From the NCBI GenBank assembly GCA_902362365.1, contig CABIVQ010000028.1:1-42411 (forward strand): DNA of 42,411 nucleotides, written 5' to 3'. This document shows, piece by piece, positions 1 through 7,715 of the stretch (position 1 is the stretch's first letter; each line of letters begins with the position of its first letter). The stretch comes from Clostridiaceae bacterium. Lineage in GTDB: Bacteria; Bacillota; Clostridia; Peptostreptococcales; Peptostreptococcaceae. The notes beneath the pieces were generated by a model. The model saw nothing but the letters and a program-made list of their open reading frames with translations, was not told the origin of the DNA and did not search any database. Both the position numbers and the translations under genes were made by a program.

Positions 1-1
1 T

Positions 2-46
2 AATTGTGATGCAGATTTTTACTACAAAGATGGTGATAACAAATAA
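2..46 (+). CDS. C-terminal tail of an unidentified protein (partial)
   Basis: An open frame enters the window and ends at a TAA at 44-46, leaving 14 residues (ends DFYYKDGDNK). A strong hairpin terminator follows directly, which supports this as a genuine gene end. The piece is too short to identify. A sugar-transporter remnant follows, so a sugar-metabolism gene is possible but this is only inference. Confidence 0.4.
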   Translation, partial: NCDADFYYKDGDNK

Positions 47-90
47 GAGTGGCATTAGCCACTCAAGGTCCCCTTTAGGGGATTTTTTTA
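47..90 (+). terminator. Tandem hairpins with T-tract
   Basis: Two hairpins are visible. GAGTGGC (47-53) pairs with GCCACTC (58-64) around an ATTA loop. TCCCC (69-73) pairs with GGGGA (78-82) around TTTA and is followed by seven Ts. The second is a standard intrinsic terminator, and it closes the unit whose stop codon is at 44-46. Confidence 0.8.
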
Positions 91-163
91 TTATGATTTA
101 CTTATATTAAAATATTAACAAATTGAAAATGTATTATCGAATAAATAAATATCAAAAAACTAA

Positions 164-192
164 TTACTTTCAGAAAACTAGTATGCTAATAT
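164..192 (+). promoter_or_regulatory. Sigma-A-type promoter of the transporter remnant
   Basis: TTACTT (164-169), 17 bases, then TAATAT (187-192), with an extended-10 TG just before it (TGCTAATAT). It lies about 150 bases upstream of the ATG at 349, so the dead transporter still has a plausible promoter. Confidence 0.5.
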
Positions 193-206
193 CTTAGTAA
201 GATGAA

Positions 207-220
207 GAAAATCGATAGCA
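207..220 (+). promoter_or_regulatory. Possible cre (CcpA) site, weak
   Basis: GAAAATCGATAGCA matches the catabolite-repression consensus TGNAANCGNWNNCA at the central CG and the 3' half, but misses the first two positions. It lies just downstream of the predicted transcription start of a sugar-transporter remnant, where a cre site would act as a roadblock. This is suggestive only. Confidence 0.25.
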
Positions 221-348
221 AAGGGTTAAAAGGGGGATAAGAGATGAAAAAATTAATCCATTTGTTAAGAAATTATAGCATTAAAATAAAAAATGATAAA
301 AAAATAACAAATACCTTCATTAAAAATATTAAACTCAAGGGGGATATA

Positions 349-937
349 ATGTCTACAAACACAAACCAAATAACTTATAATAGAGCTAAAACTTGGTTCT
401 AAAAAGGCTTTAGTTGTATCAACTTGGTTACCAATAATAGGATATGTAGCATTATTTTTAGTATTATTCTTAGGAGACCCAAATCAAATATCTTTAGAAA
501 ACTTTGGAATAATGACAGCATTATGGATTGGAACTTTCTCTTTGGCAAAAGGTATATCTTCAATATCAAGTGGAATAGTTATACCTATGATAGCAGATTG
601 TGCTGATTATGAAACATATTTAACTGGTAGATATATACCTGGAATGATGGGAACTTTATTCTCTTTTATTGATAAATTGATATCATCATTTGCAACTACA
701 ATAATTGGATTTGCAGTAGCAGCAATAGGTTTTACTACTGCAATGCCACAAGCAACAGATGCTTATACTCAAGAATTATTCTGGGTAATAACTGGTTTAT
801 TTATGTGAATGCCTATATTAGGATGGATATGTTCATTAATAGCTATGAAATTCTATCCATTAGATGAAAGAAGAATGGCTGAAGTTCAAGAAAAAATATC
901 TGAAATGAAAAAAGACACTGAAAAAATAGATGCATAA
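349..937 (+). pseudogene. GPH-family (glycoside-pentoside-hexuronide:cation) sugar transporter, disrupted
   Basis: The remnant starts at ATG 349 after an AAGGGGGATATA ribosome-binding site and reads 17 residues resembling a GPH symporter N-terminus (ending NRAKTWF), then stops at 400-402. The C-terminal part resumes in another frame at about 398 (KALVVSTWLPIIGYVALF) and continues through membrane segments typical of the family. An in-frame TGA at 806-808 interrupts it again before the normal end (MPILGWICSLIAMKFYPLDERR, stop 935-937). The family is about 450 residues, so some 250 internal residues are missing, consistent with one large deletion plus a frameshift and a nonsense change. An upstream in-frame ATG at 244 has its own RBS and reads into the same 17 residues. 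The identification rests on recognised family sequence. Loss of function is inferred. Confidence 0.75.
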
Positions 938-941
938 TTAA

Positions 942-995
942 ATACATTAAAATAATAGAGCTATCAATTTAGATAGCTCTATTATTTTAATGTAT
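942..995. terminator. Bidirectional terminator between convergent genes
   Basis: A perfect 24-bp inverted repeat (942-965 against 972-995) with loop AATTTA has A-rich and T-rich flanks that serve both strands. The minus-strand stop codon at 982-984 lies inside the right arm. Confidence 0.85.
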
Positions 996-1311
996 AACCT
1001 TTGCTATTTTTAATAATAATTTCTTTTTCCAAAAGTCTTCCTATAATAATTTTTGTAAAATGAGAAGAATCTTGAACTACTAATTTATTTTTACTATAAA
1101 ATAAAGAAGCTTTTATATTTATTAGTTCTTTTTCTATTTGTTTCTTAGATAAACTTTTATTAACTTTTAGTGATTTAATAATTTTTCTCTCAGATTTTTC
1201 ATATAACACATTTAGTAAATCATTAGTTTTATTCTTCTCTTTCATAAGTCCCCATATACTAATTATCACAGTAATAAATGCAAATAAGAGTATATAAAAA
1301 ATAGTTTCCAT
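982..1311 (-). CDS. Small membrane-anchored protein, function unknown
   Basis: 109 residues. One hydrophobic helix occupies residues 3-24 (IFYILLFAFITVIISIWGL). A charged region (30-60) and a C-terminal part (about 45-109) follow, alternating helices with a short strand-like end (KEIIIKNSKGYTLK). That C-terminal pattern resembles a winged helix, but this is a guess from periodicity. The RBS AAAAGGGGATAA overlaps the end of the upstream PqqD-like gene, with 6 bases between the genes, so the two are almost certainly co-translated. No family is recognised. Being downstream of the OPT transporter and the PqqD-like protein suggests an accessory role in that unit. Confidence 0.7.
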   Translation of the reverse strand: METIFYILLFAFITVIISIWGLMKEKNKTNDLLNVLYEKSERKIIKSLKVNKSLSKKQIEKELINIKASLFYSKNKLVVQDSSHFTKIIIGRLLEKEIIIKNSKGYTLK

Positions 1312-1317
1312 AAGATA

Positions 1318-1674
1318 TTATCCCCTTTTATTGAAGGTAATAAATTTATTGTCTACAAGTATATTAAAAAAAGCGACTAATCTATCCAACAAAGGCTCAG
1401 CGTCTTTTCCAAAGTGATTACTGACTTCTTTTGAAATATCGTAAACTGATTTATTACCATTTAGGCATTGCCAAACAAAGCTCCCATGGGTATCTAGTTT
1501 TATGTCGCTTTTATGTGGTGTATTAAATAGTTTCTGAGCAATTTTATCAAAAAAATTATTTCTTTTGATTTCTAAAATCACTAAATTTTTTTCATTTATG
1601 TACCAACTTATATTTGGATTTATAATAGGTATAAAGTCTAAATAGTTTTTACTATTTTTATTTGTTTTCTTCAT
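1318..1674 (-). CDS. PqqD family (RRE-like) protein
   Basis: 118 residues, RBS AAGGAGTATCTTA before ATG 1674. Residues 60-112 carry the PqqD pattern: LDTHGSFVWQCLNG, KSVYDISKEV, a long helix, then LVDNKFITF. In known systems PqqD-like domains are recognition elements that bind precursor peptides and hand them to radical-SAM or other RiPP maturases. Here residues 1-55 form an additional N-terminal region (NPNISWYINEKNLVILEIKRN) that looks beta-rich. No maturase, radical-SAM gene or precursor peptide is visible nearby. It lies between an OPT transporter and a small membrane protein on the same strand, although a hairpin separates it from the transporter. The family call is good; the biological role is unknown. 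Confidence 0.8.
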   Translation of the reverse strand: MKKTNKNSKNYLDFIPIINPNISWYINEKNLVILEIKRNNFFDKIAQKLFNTPHKSDIKLDTHGSFVWQCLNGNKSVYDISKEVSNHFGKDAEPLLDRLVAFFNILVDNKFITFNKRG

Positions 1675-1708
1675 TAAGATACTCCTTATTAATAATTAAT
1701 TGTATTTT

Positions 1709-1739
1709 AAAACTAGGAGGATTTTATCCTCCTAGTTTT
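1709..1739 (-). terminator. Terminator after the OPT transporter gene
   Basis: A perfect 14-bp inverted repeat, AAAACTAGGAGGAT around TTT, lies 38 bases past the OPT stop. The T-tract on the minus strand is short, so partial read-through into the PqqD-like gene is possible. Confidence 0.7.
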
Positions 1740-1777
1740 AAGTTTTATAATTTTAGACTACTTTATTATTTTATATA

Positions 1778-3709
1778 TTAAGCAACTTTATTTTTATCTT
1801 TATACCAAATTGTAACCTTGAATAGTGTTAAAGCTAAAAGTAAGAATGCAATTATTGCACCTGTTTTACCTAAGCTAAATGCAGATAAATCTATAGCACC
1901 TGCAACAGTAGTACTTCCAAATGGAATAATAGCAAGTATTGCTAATAAAACTCCAACTAAACCTTCACCAGCAATTAAACCTGAAGTATATAAAATACCT
2001 CTGTTAATTTCTTCTTTTCTAACTTCTTCTGATTTAGATTTTCTTTTTTCAAGGAAAAGTTTTATAACTCCACCAGACATTATACCAGCACTTAAATGTA
2101 TAGGAAGATATAAACCAACAGCAAATGGAAGTACAGGTATTCCAATTATTTCAACAGCAATTGCTATTCCAGCACCAGCGAATATAAATGCCCAAGGTAA
2201 GTTACCATTCATAACACCTTCTACAACTAATTGCATCAAAGTAGCTTGAGGTGCAGGAATTTCTTTTGAACCAAATCCCCAAGCTGCATTTAATAGATAT
2301 AATACAGCACCTATTGTTAGTGCAGATATTACAACACCAACAAGTTCACCGAGTTGTTGTTTTTTAGGAGTTGCTCCAACTATATAACCTGTTTTTAGAT
2401 CCTGAGAAGTATCTCCAGCAATTGCAGCTATTATACATATAATAGAACCTATAGCAATTGCACCCATCATTCCTTCTTGACCAGTCATTCCAGAAGATTT
2501 TAAAACCATAGTGCATATAAGTAAAGTAGCTATTGCCATACCAGAAACAGGGTTATTACTACTTCCTACTAAACCTACAAGTCTAGATGAAACAGTAGCA
2601 AAGAAGAAACCAAATATTGCAATTAGTAAAGCACCTAGGAAGTTAACTGGTATAGAAGGTATTAACCAAATTGCAATTACAACCAATAAACAACCAATTA
2701 GAACTATACTCATAGGTAAATCTATATCAGTTCTAAGAGAATTATTTGAAGATTCTCTATTAGAGTAATCTTTCATAGCTTTTGCAAATGTATCTATGAT
2801 AAGAGGTAAGGATTTAATTAAGCTTAAAATACCTCCGCATGCAACAGCTCCAGCACCTATATATTTAATATAGTTACTCCAAATTCCCCAGTATCCTAAT
2901 TCACTTATAGGAACAGTAGCTGGGAAGATAGTAGCTTCGGCGCCGAATAAACCAATTAATGGAATTAAAGCAATCCATCCAACTATTGCACCAGCAAACA
3001 TATATCCAGAAATTTTATATCCACAGATATATCCGACACCTAAAAGTGCAGGAAGAACATCAATACCAATAGCAGCATTTTGATATCCTGGAATTTCCCA
3101 TTCGATTTCGCTAGGGAATAACTTTAATCCATCAGCAATAAATTTATAAAGAGCTGCTATTCCAAGACCAGAAAATACTACAGAAGCCTTAGAGCCACCT
3201 TCTTCACCAGCAAGTAGAACTTCTGCACATGCAGTACCTTCTGGATAAGGAAGTACACCATGTTCCTTAACAATAAGAGCTTTTCTTAAAGGAATCATAA
3301 ATAAAACACCTAATAAACCGCCACATAATGCAATAAGTGCAATTTTTAATAAACTAGGGCTAGGCATTCCCCAATCTTTCATCCATATAAATAGTGCAGG
3401 TAAAGTAAATATTGCTCCAGCTGCTAGGGATTCACCAGCAGAACCTATAGTTTGAACAATATTATTCTCAAGTATAGAATCTCTTCTTAATATAACTCTG
3501 ATAACACCCATTGAAATAACGGCAGCAGGTATAGAAGCACTTACAGTCATACCAACTCTAAGTCCTAAATATGCGTTTGCTGCACCAAATATTATTGCTA
3601 AGAAACAACCTAATACTATAGAAGTAATAGTAAATTCAGGTAAAATTTTATCAGCAGGAATAAATGGTTTAAATTCTTTTTGACCACTTAAGGTCTTTTC
3701 ATCATTCAT
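1778..3709 (-). CDS. OPT family oligopeptide transporter
   Basis: 643 residues, RBS AGGGGGAAAATA before ATG 3709. The protein is almost entirely membrane helices. It shows OPT/YSL features: an N-terminal GAANAYLGLRVGMTVSASIP segment, EHGVLPYPEGTACAEVL, the conserved NNPVSGMAIATLL, and AGDTSQDLKTGYIVGATP. The length matches the prokaryotic OPT group of about 630-680. These carriers move peptides or metal chelates across the cytoplasmic membrane, probably with protons. The substrate cannot be read from sequence. A PqqD-like gene follows on the same strand, beyond a hairpin. The reverse-strand ORFs within the coordinates are shadows. Confidence 0.95.
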   Translation of the reverse strand: MNDEKTLSGQKEFKPFIPADKILPEFTITSIVLGCFLAIIFGAANAYLGLRVGMTVSASIPAAVISMGVIRVILRRDSILENNIVQTIGSAGESLAAGAIFTLPALFIWMKDWGMPSPSLLKIALIALCGGLLGVLFMIPLRKALIVKEHGVLPYPEGTACAEVLLAGEEGGSKASVVFSGLGIAALYKFIADGLKLFPSEIEWEIPGYQNAAIGIDVLPALLGVGYICGYKISGYMFAGAIVGWIALIPLIGLFGAEATIFPATVPISELGYWGIWSNYIKYIGAGAVACGGILSLIKSLPLIIDTFAKAMKDYSNRESSNNSLRTDIDLPMSIVLIGCLLVVIAIWLIPSIPVNFLGALLIAIFGFFFATVSSRLVGLVGSSNNPVSGMAIATLLICTMVLKSSGMTGQEGMMGAIAIGSIICIIAAIAGDTSQDLKTGYIVGATPKKQQLGELVGVVISALTIGAVLYLLNAAWGFGSKEIPAPQATLMQLVVEGVMNGNLPWAFIFAGAGIAIAVEIIGIPVLPFAVGLYLPIHLSAGIMSGGVIKLFLEKRKSKSEEVRKEEINRGILYTSGLIAGEGLVGVLLAILAIIPFGSTTVAGAIDLSAFSLGKTGAIIAFLLLALTLFKVTIWYKDKNKVA

Positions 3710-4121
3710 TATTTTCCCCCCTAAAAGTAATAAATTTCATGATGATAAGTAGAACTAGTAAAAATAAAAAATAGTGATTATACAGATAAGATTAAAACTA
3801 ATAACTAACCTATTATGAGAACGTATAAATGGACTTGAAATACTTAAACTGATGAATAACTAAAATAGAATAGCTAATATGGTGATTAATATGTATATAT
3901 ATATAATTATATATAATAGATTATATAGATATTACTTAAATATATCAACTCAGCTTGGAGATATAAGGAGATATTGTAAAATAAAAAATTAAGCTATATT
4001 TAGGAATAAATAGAAAAATAATACTAAGATAAAGAATTTTTCGAAAATAGTTTCGAATTAAAATAAATTATATGATATACTTTAATTTGATTAAAATTTA
4101 ATGTAAAAATTAGGAGATTTT
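3710..4121. other. Divergent intergenic region
   Basis: 412 bases without a gene between the divergent OPT and YczE-like genes. It holds an alternating TA stretch (3890-3925) and the inverted repeat described at 4040-4057. No riboswitch fold is recognised. Confidence 0.6.
4040..4057 (+). promoter_or_regulatory. Inverted repeat at the promoter of the YczE-like gene
   Basis: TTCGAAA (4040-4046), spacer ATAG, TTTCGAA (4051-4057): a perfect 7-bp inverted repeat. A -10-like TATGAT (4071-4076) or TATACT (4076-4081) follows within 25 bases. It sits where a repressor operator would cover the -35 region. The regulator is unknown. Confidence 0.4.
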
Positions 4122-4808
4122 ATGAAAAAAATATTTGAATTATTACTAAGATTATTTAGTGGATTTTTTACTTGTGCACTTGGTATTGTATTTATGCTTA
4201 ATTCTAACTTAGGTGCAGGACCATGGGATGTATTTCATCAGGGACTATCAAATAATACATTCTTAACAATAGGCCAAGCTAGTATTATTGTTGGGTTTAT
4301 TGTTATAGGAACAACTACTTTATTTAAGTTGAAAATTGGAGTAGGAACGATTCTTAATATGATTTTTATTGGATTATTTACAGATTTAGTATTATTTACA
4401 AAGTTAGTACCAATTAGTGATAACATCTTAAGTGGATTAATAATGATAATAATAGGTATGTTATTAATGAGTTTGGGTACTTACCTTTACATAAGTTGCG
4501 AGTTAGGATGTGGTCCTAGAGATGGGCTAATGGTTGTTTTGACTAAGATAACTAAAAAACCAGTAAGTACTATAAGAGGGATTATAGAAATAGGAGCATT
4601 AATAGCGGGATATTTATTAGGTGGCCATGTAGGAATAGGTACATTTATAATAGCTTTAGGTTTAGGATATTGTATGAAGTTTATATTTAAGAAATTTAAT
4701 TTAGATGTAAGTTTACTAAGTCATAGATCAATTAAAGATACATATAATTTAACTAAAGTATTTATAAGGAACGCTAGGAGTAAGAGTATAGAAAATATAG
4801 AAACTTAA
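4122..4808 (+). CDS. YczE/YyaS/YitT-family membrane protein
   Basis: 228 residues, RBS TTAGGAGATTTT before ATG 4122. Five or six membrane helices are present. The family hallmark occurs twice: LNSNLGAGPWDVFHQGLS near residue 27 and ISCELGCGPRDGLMVVL near 125, the GxGPxD motif of the YczE group. The GGHVGIGTFIIALGLG segment near 168 is also typical. The function of this family is unsettled; it is treated as a possible transporter. The gene is monocistronic, with a possible operator upstream and a long hairpin over its stop codon. Confidence 0.88.
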   Translation: MKKIFELLLRLFSGFFTCALGIVFMLNSNLGAGPWDVFHQGLSNNTFLTIGQASIIVGFIVIGTTTLFKLKIGVGTILNMIFIGLFTDLVLFTKLVPISDNILSGLIMIIIGMLLMSLGTYLYISCELGCGPRDGLMVVLTKITKKPVSTIRGIIEIGALIAGYLLGGHVGIGTFIIALGLGYCMKFIFKKFNLDVSLLSHRSIKDTYNLTKVFIRNARSKSIENIET

Positions 4809-4854
4809 AATATAAAAAGGAGTAGAAAATCTACTCCTTTTTATATTTTAAGTT
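4802..4854 (+). terminator. Terminator overlapping the stop codon
   Basis: A perfect 25-bp inverted repeat with an AAA loop (4802-4826 against 4830-4854). The TAA stop at 4806-4808 lies inside the left arm. The right arm includes TTTTT and is followed by more Ts. Confidence 0.85.
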
Positions 4855-5164
4855 ATTTTTTGTCAATTTATTTTATAGCTATGATTGATGGGTATTATAT
4901 GAAATCTATGATGATATGTTTTTTATCGGATATATAATAAAAATAATATAGAAAAAATATTAAATTTAGAAAATTCAGAAAATTATATTACGTATAAAGA
5001 GAAATGTGTTATTATTAAAGTTAGATATTACCAATTACAGAATGAAGCGCTTATATATCTATGTTTTATAATTTATTCCAATATAAATAAAATAACTTAA
5101 ATTTATTATTAAAAATAGCAAAAATAATTGATAAAGCTAAATGTATTCAAAAGGAGGAGATAAT

Positions 5165-5269
5165 ATGGGGTTATGCGACCTGAGCCTTATTGGGCTGATT
5201 CATAAATTAAGATGCTATATAAAAGATAGAATTAAATGGAATACATTTATAAACGTAGATATTAAATAA
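5165..5269 (+). CDS. Small ORF with a strong RBS, 34 residues, unknown
   Basis: AAGGAGGAGATAAT precedes ATG 5165, an almost perfect ribosome-binding site. The ORF reads MGLCDLSLIGLIHKLRCY and then a basic, aromatic tail ending in NVDIK, with TAA at 5267-5269. It ends 23 bases before the BASS transporter start, so it could be a leader peptide, a tiny partner protein or the remains of a longer gene. A second 10-codon frame (ATG 5173, MRPEPYWADS) overlaps it. No family is recognised. The rest of the 484-base gap at 4809-5292 shows no other gene. Confidence 0.4.
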   Translation: MGLCDLSLIGLIHKLRCYIKDRIKWNTFINVDIK

Positions 5270-5292
5270 AACAAAATAAGGGGGAATAAATT

Positions 5293-6186
5293 ATGGATTT
5301 TGTAGATAATATAGGGGGATTTGTAAAGAGATACATGTCATTAATGGTGTTAATAGCATCTATAATAGCTTTTTTTAGACCAAATAGTTTTTTATGGGTA
5401 GTACCAAATATGAACACAATTTTAGGATTTATTATGTTTGGCATGGGAATGACATTAAAAAGAGATGATTTTACATTAATAATAAAAAGACCAAAGGATG
5501 TAGTTTTAGGAACTTTGGCTCAATATATGATAATGCCTTTAGGAGCATTTTTAGTTGTTAAAATATTTAATTTACCAGGTGAAATTGCTGTAGGACTTAT
5601 ATTACTAGGTGCTTGTCCAGGTGGAGTGACATCAAATGTAATGAGCTTCATTGCAAAAGGTGATGTTGCTTTATCAGTGACTTTTACTACTATAGCTACC
5701 TTATTAGCACCTATAGTAACACCATCTTTTATACTTTTATTTGCAGGGCAATGGATTCAAATTGATGCACTTGGAATGTTTATATCAATAACAAAAGTTG
5801 TAATAGTTCCGATATTATTAGGCGGTATATGTCATAGATTTTTTAGTAAATTAACAGAAAAAGGTATTAGAATATTACCTTCAGTATCAGGGTTGGCAAT
5901 GGTATTTTTAGTAGGAGGAATAGTAAGCGCTAATGCAGATAAATTAACTTTTTCTGTTATTATAGTAGCTTTAGCAGTAATAATTCATAATATATTAGGT
6001 TATATTGGGGGATATATAGCCACTACATTGGCAATGGCACACTTTGCACCTCAAGCTGCAATTGCACCTGCAATAGCAGGCATATGGCATGCATTTTCAG
6101 TATCTGTACTTGCAAATTATTGGGGAAATAAAGATATTAAGTCTGAAGAAATAAAACCTTCCATTCATATAATTGAATCTGAATGA
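5293..6186 (+). CDS. Bile acid:sodium symporter (BASS) family protein with an internal deletion
   Basis: 297 residues, RBS AAGGGGGAATAAATT before ATG 5293. The first 230 residues match the family: FGMGMTLKRDDF near 50, LLGACPGGVTSNVMSFIAKGDVALSV at 108-133, and PIVTPSFILLFAGQ. Between HNILGYIGGY (about 231-240) and ATTLAMAHFAPQAA (about 242-255), roughly 28 residues present in relatives are missing. That stretch normally contains the ExGMQN(S)G motif of helix 9, which supplies a glutamate and a glutamine to the two sodium sites. The deletion is in frame and the rest is intact, so the protein is probably made, but Na+-coupled transport is doubtful. Family length is about 320-330, consistent with the loss. 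Substrate is unknown; family members carry bile acids, pantoate, pyruvate and other anions. A strong hairpin follows. The deletion estimate is from memory of family sequences. Confidence 0.85.
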   Translation: MDFVDNIGGFVKRYMSLMVLIASIIAFFRPNSFLWVVPNMNTILGFIMFGMGMTLKRDDFTLIIKRPKDVVLGTLAQYMIMPLGAFLVVKIFNLPGEIAVGLILLGACPGGVTSNVMSFIAKGDVALSVTFTTIATLLAPIVTPSFILLFAGQWIQIDALGMFISITKVVIVPILLGGICHRFFSKLTEKGIRILPSVSGLAMVFLVGGIVSANADKLTFSVIIVALAVIIHNILGYIGGYIATTLAMAHFAPQAAIAPAIAGIWHAFSVSVLANYWGNKDIKSEEIKPSIHIIESE

Positions 6187-6215
6187 TGAACTAAAATATA
6201 TAATAGATTATATAT

Positions 6216-6273
6216 AAAAAGAAATGTCTTTATAAAATAGTTGAAGTACTGTTTTATAAAGACATTTCTTTTT
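6216..6273 (+). terminator. Terminator after the BASS gene
   Basis: A perfect 22-bp inverted repeat (6216-6237 against 6252-6273), 14-base loop, right arm ending in a T-run. Confidence 0.85.
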
Positions 6274-6331
6274 ATCGTTATATTATATAAAAACATTGCA
6301 AGATTAAATTCTAAAAAACATGAAAAATATA

Positions 6332-6340
6332 TGTTATAAT
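6332..6340 (+). promoter_or_regulatory. Extended -10 promoter of the PucR-type regulator gene
   Basis: TGTTATAAT: a consensus extended -10 (TG-N-TATAAT, hexamer 6335-6340), about 67 bases before the chosen start. No good -35 is visible, as is usual for extended -10 promoters. Confidence 0.5.
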
Positions 6341-6406
6341 CTATATGCTAAAAATCATTATAAAAAATAAATATACTTGATATTATAACTTTGGAGGATG
6401 AAGAGT

Positions 6407-7576
6407 ATGTCAGTAGCATTAATGTATTTATACAAAGACATAAAAAAACATGGAGTAAAACTTATAGCAGGAGAAAAAGGCTTAAAAAATAAAGTAAGGT
6501 GGACTCATATTGTAGAAAGTGAAGAAATAGCGACTTTCCTTCAGGGAGAAGAAATTGTATTTACTACAGGTATAGCAATAAAAAATCAAAGTGATTTATT
6601 TAAACTAATAAAAAGAACTAAGGAGCAAAATACTAGTGGGATAGTAATAAATACGGGAAAATATATAGATAATGTAAATCAAGAGATAATAGATTATTGC
6701 AATGCAAATGACTATCCTTTGTTTTTAATGCCTTGGGGAATACGAATAGCAGAAATTATGAAAGACTTAACAATAACCATTTTAGAATCTGAAAAAACAT
6801 ATTTAGAAATATCGAATGCTATAAAAGATGCTATATTTCTACCGACGTATGAAGAGCTATATATAAATACATTAGAAAAAGCGGGGTTCAAATCTAGCTG
6901 GAGGTATATATTAACGATAATAGAGGTAGATTATAAAAATATTAATACACAAAATACAGAATATTTTATACCTAAAGTAAAACAATATATTGAAGATGAA
7001 TTAAGCTATATAAGAAGTAACTTTTTTTCTGTTGAAGTTGGCCAATCAATAATTATATTATTTTTAAATAAATCAGATTCAGAAATAGATAAGATTTTAA
7101 AAAAATTATATATAAATCTAGATAAAAATTTTCAAAATGTGAACTTCTATGTTGGAATAGGAAAGCATACCAGTAGCATAGAAAAGCTTTATAAAGGATA
7201 TGAAGAAGCTAGAAATGTAGCTAAGATAAATAGACTTCTAAGAAATAATAATGTTCATATTAGATATAGTGAACTAGGACTATATAGGCTTTTATTAGGG
7301 GTTGAAAATAAAGACATTATGAAAGAATTTCATGATGAGACTATAGGTGATTTAGAAGTTTATGATGAAGTTAATAATACGGATTATGTAGAACTACTTA
7401 TTAATTATTTTGAAAATAATTGTAAAGTAAATGAAACAGCAAGTAGCTTGTATATACATAGAAATACCGTAAATTATAAGATAAATAAAATAGAAGAAAT
7501 ATTAGATTTAAATTTATCTGATATAGGAGATAGAAGTAAAGTATATTTATCACTTATGATAAGATACCTTATTTAG
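6407..7576 (+). CDS. PucR family transcriptional regulator
   Basis: 389 residues. ATG 6407 is preferred because the RBS TTGGAGG (6391-6397) is 9 bases away; the ATG at 6398 touches the RBS. Residues about 5-125 form the PucR N-terminal ligand domain (GLKNKVRWTHIVESEEIATFLQ, then EEIVFTTGIAI). The middle (about 160-300) is the GGDEF-like region common to the family. The end (about 328-385) is an HTH_30 helix-turn-helix: LLINYFENNCKVNETASSLY, IHRNTVNYKINKIEEIL. PucR proteins usually activate purine, amino-acid or other catabolic genes in response to a small molecule. The MFS carrier gene follows 139 bases downstream and is the likeliest target; the BASS gene upstream is another. The ligand is unknown. 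Confidence 0.92.
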   Translation: MSVALMYLYKDIKKHGVKLIAGEKGLKNKVRWTHIVESEEIATFLQGEEIVFTTGIAIKNQSDLFKLIKRTKEQNTSGIVINTGKYIDNVNQEIIDYCNANDYPLFLMPWGIRIAEIMKDLTITILESEKTYLEISNAIKDAIFLPTYEELYINTLEKAGFKSSWRYILTIIEVDYKNINTQNTEYFIPKVKQYIEDELSYIRSNFFSVEVGQSIIILFLNKSDSEIDKILKKLYINLDKNFQNVNFYVGIGKHTSSIEKLYKGYEEARNVAKINRLLRNNNVHIRYSELGLYRLLLGVENKDIMKEFHDETIGDLEVYDEVNNTDYVELLINYFENNCKVNETASSLYIHRNTVNYKINKIEEILDLNLSDIGDRSKVYLSLMIRYLI

Positions 7577-7617
7577 ACAGACTTTTTTATTATACTAATT
7601 TTTTTTAGAAAATCAAC

Positions 7618-7631
7618 TGTGCACATGCACA
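7618..7631. promoter_or_regulatory. Inverted repeat TGTGCA-CA-TGCACA upstream of the MFS gene
   Basis: A perfect 6-bp inverted repeat with a 2-base spacer, between the PucR-type regulator and the MFS carrier. It is GC-rich for this region, which makes it stand out. It is a candidate binding site for the upstream regulator. A TTGACT about 35 bases downstream could be the -35 of the MFS promoter. Confidence 0.4.
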
Positions 7632-7715
7632 AATATTAATGTACGAAACAACATTGAGCTTGACTCCAATTAGTGGCAATATATTTATTGGCAAAAACAT
7701 AGAAGGAGGTTCATC

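Noticed and set aside
4871..4895. GGGTAT at 4890-4895 as a third sigma-B promoter
   Set aside because: The -35 match is poor and the next gene is hundreds of bases away.
7652..7700. Sigma-54-type promoter before the MFS gene (TTGGCA sequences)
   Set aside because: No TTGCA/T -12 element follows at the required spacing.
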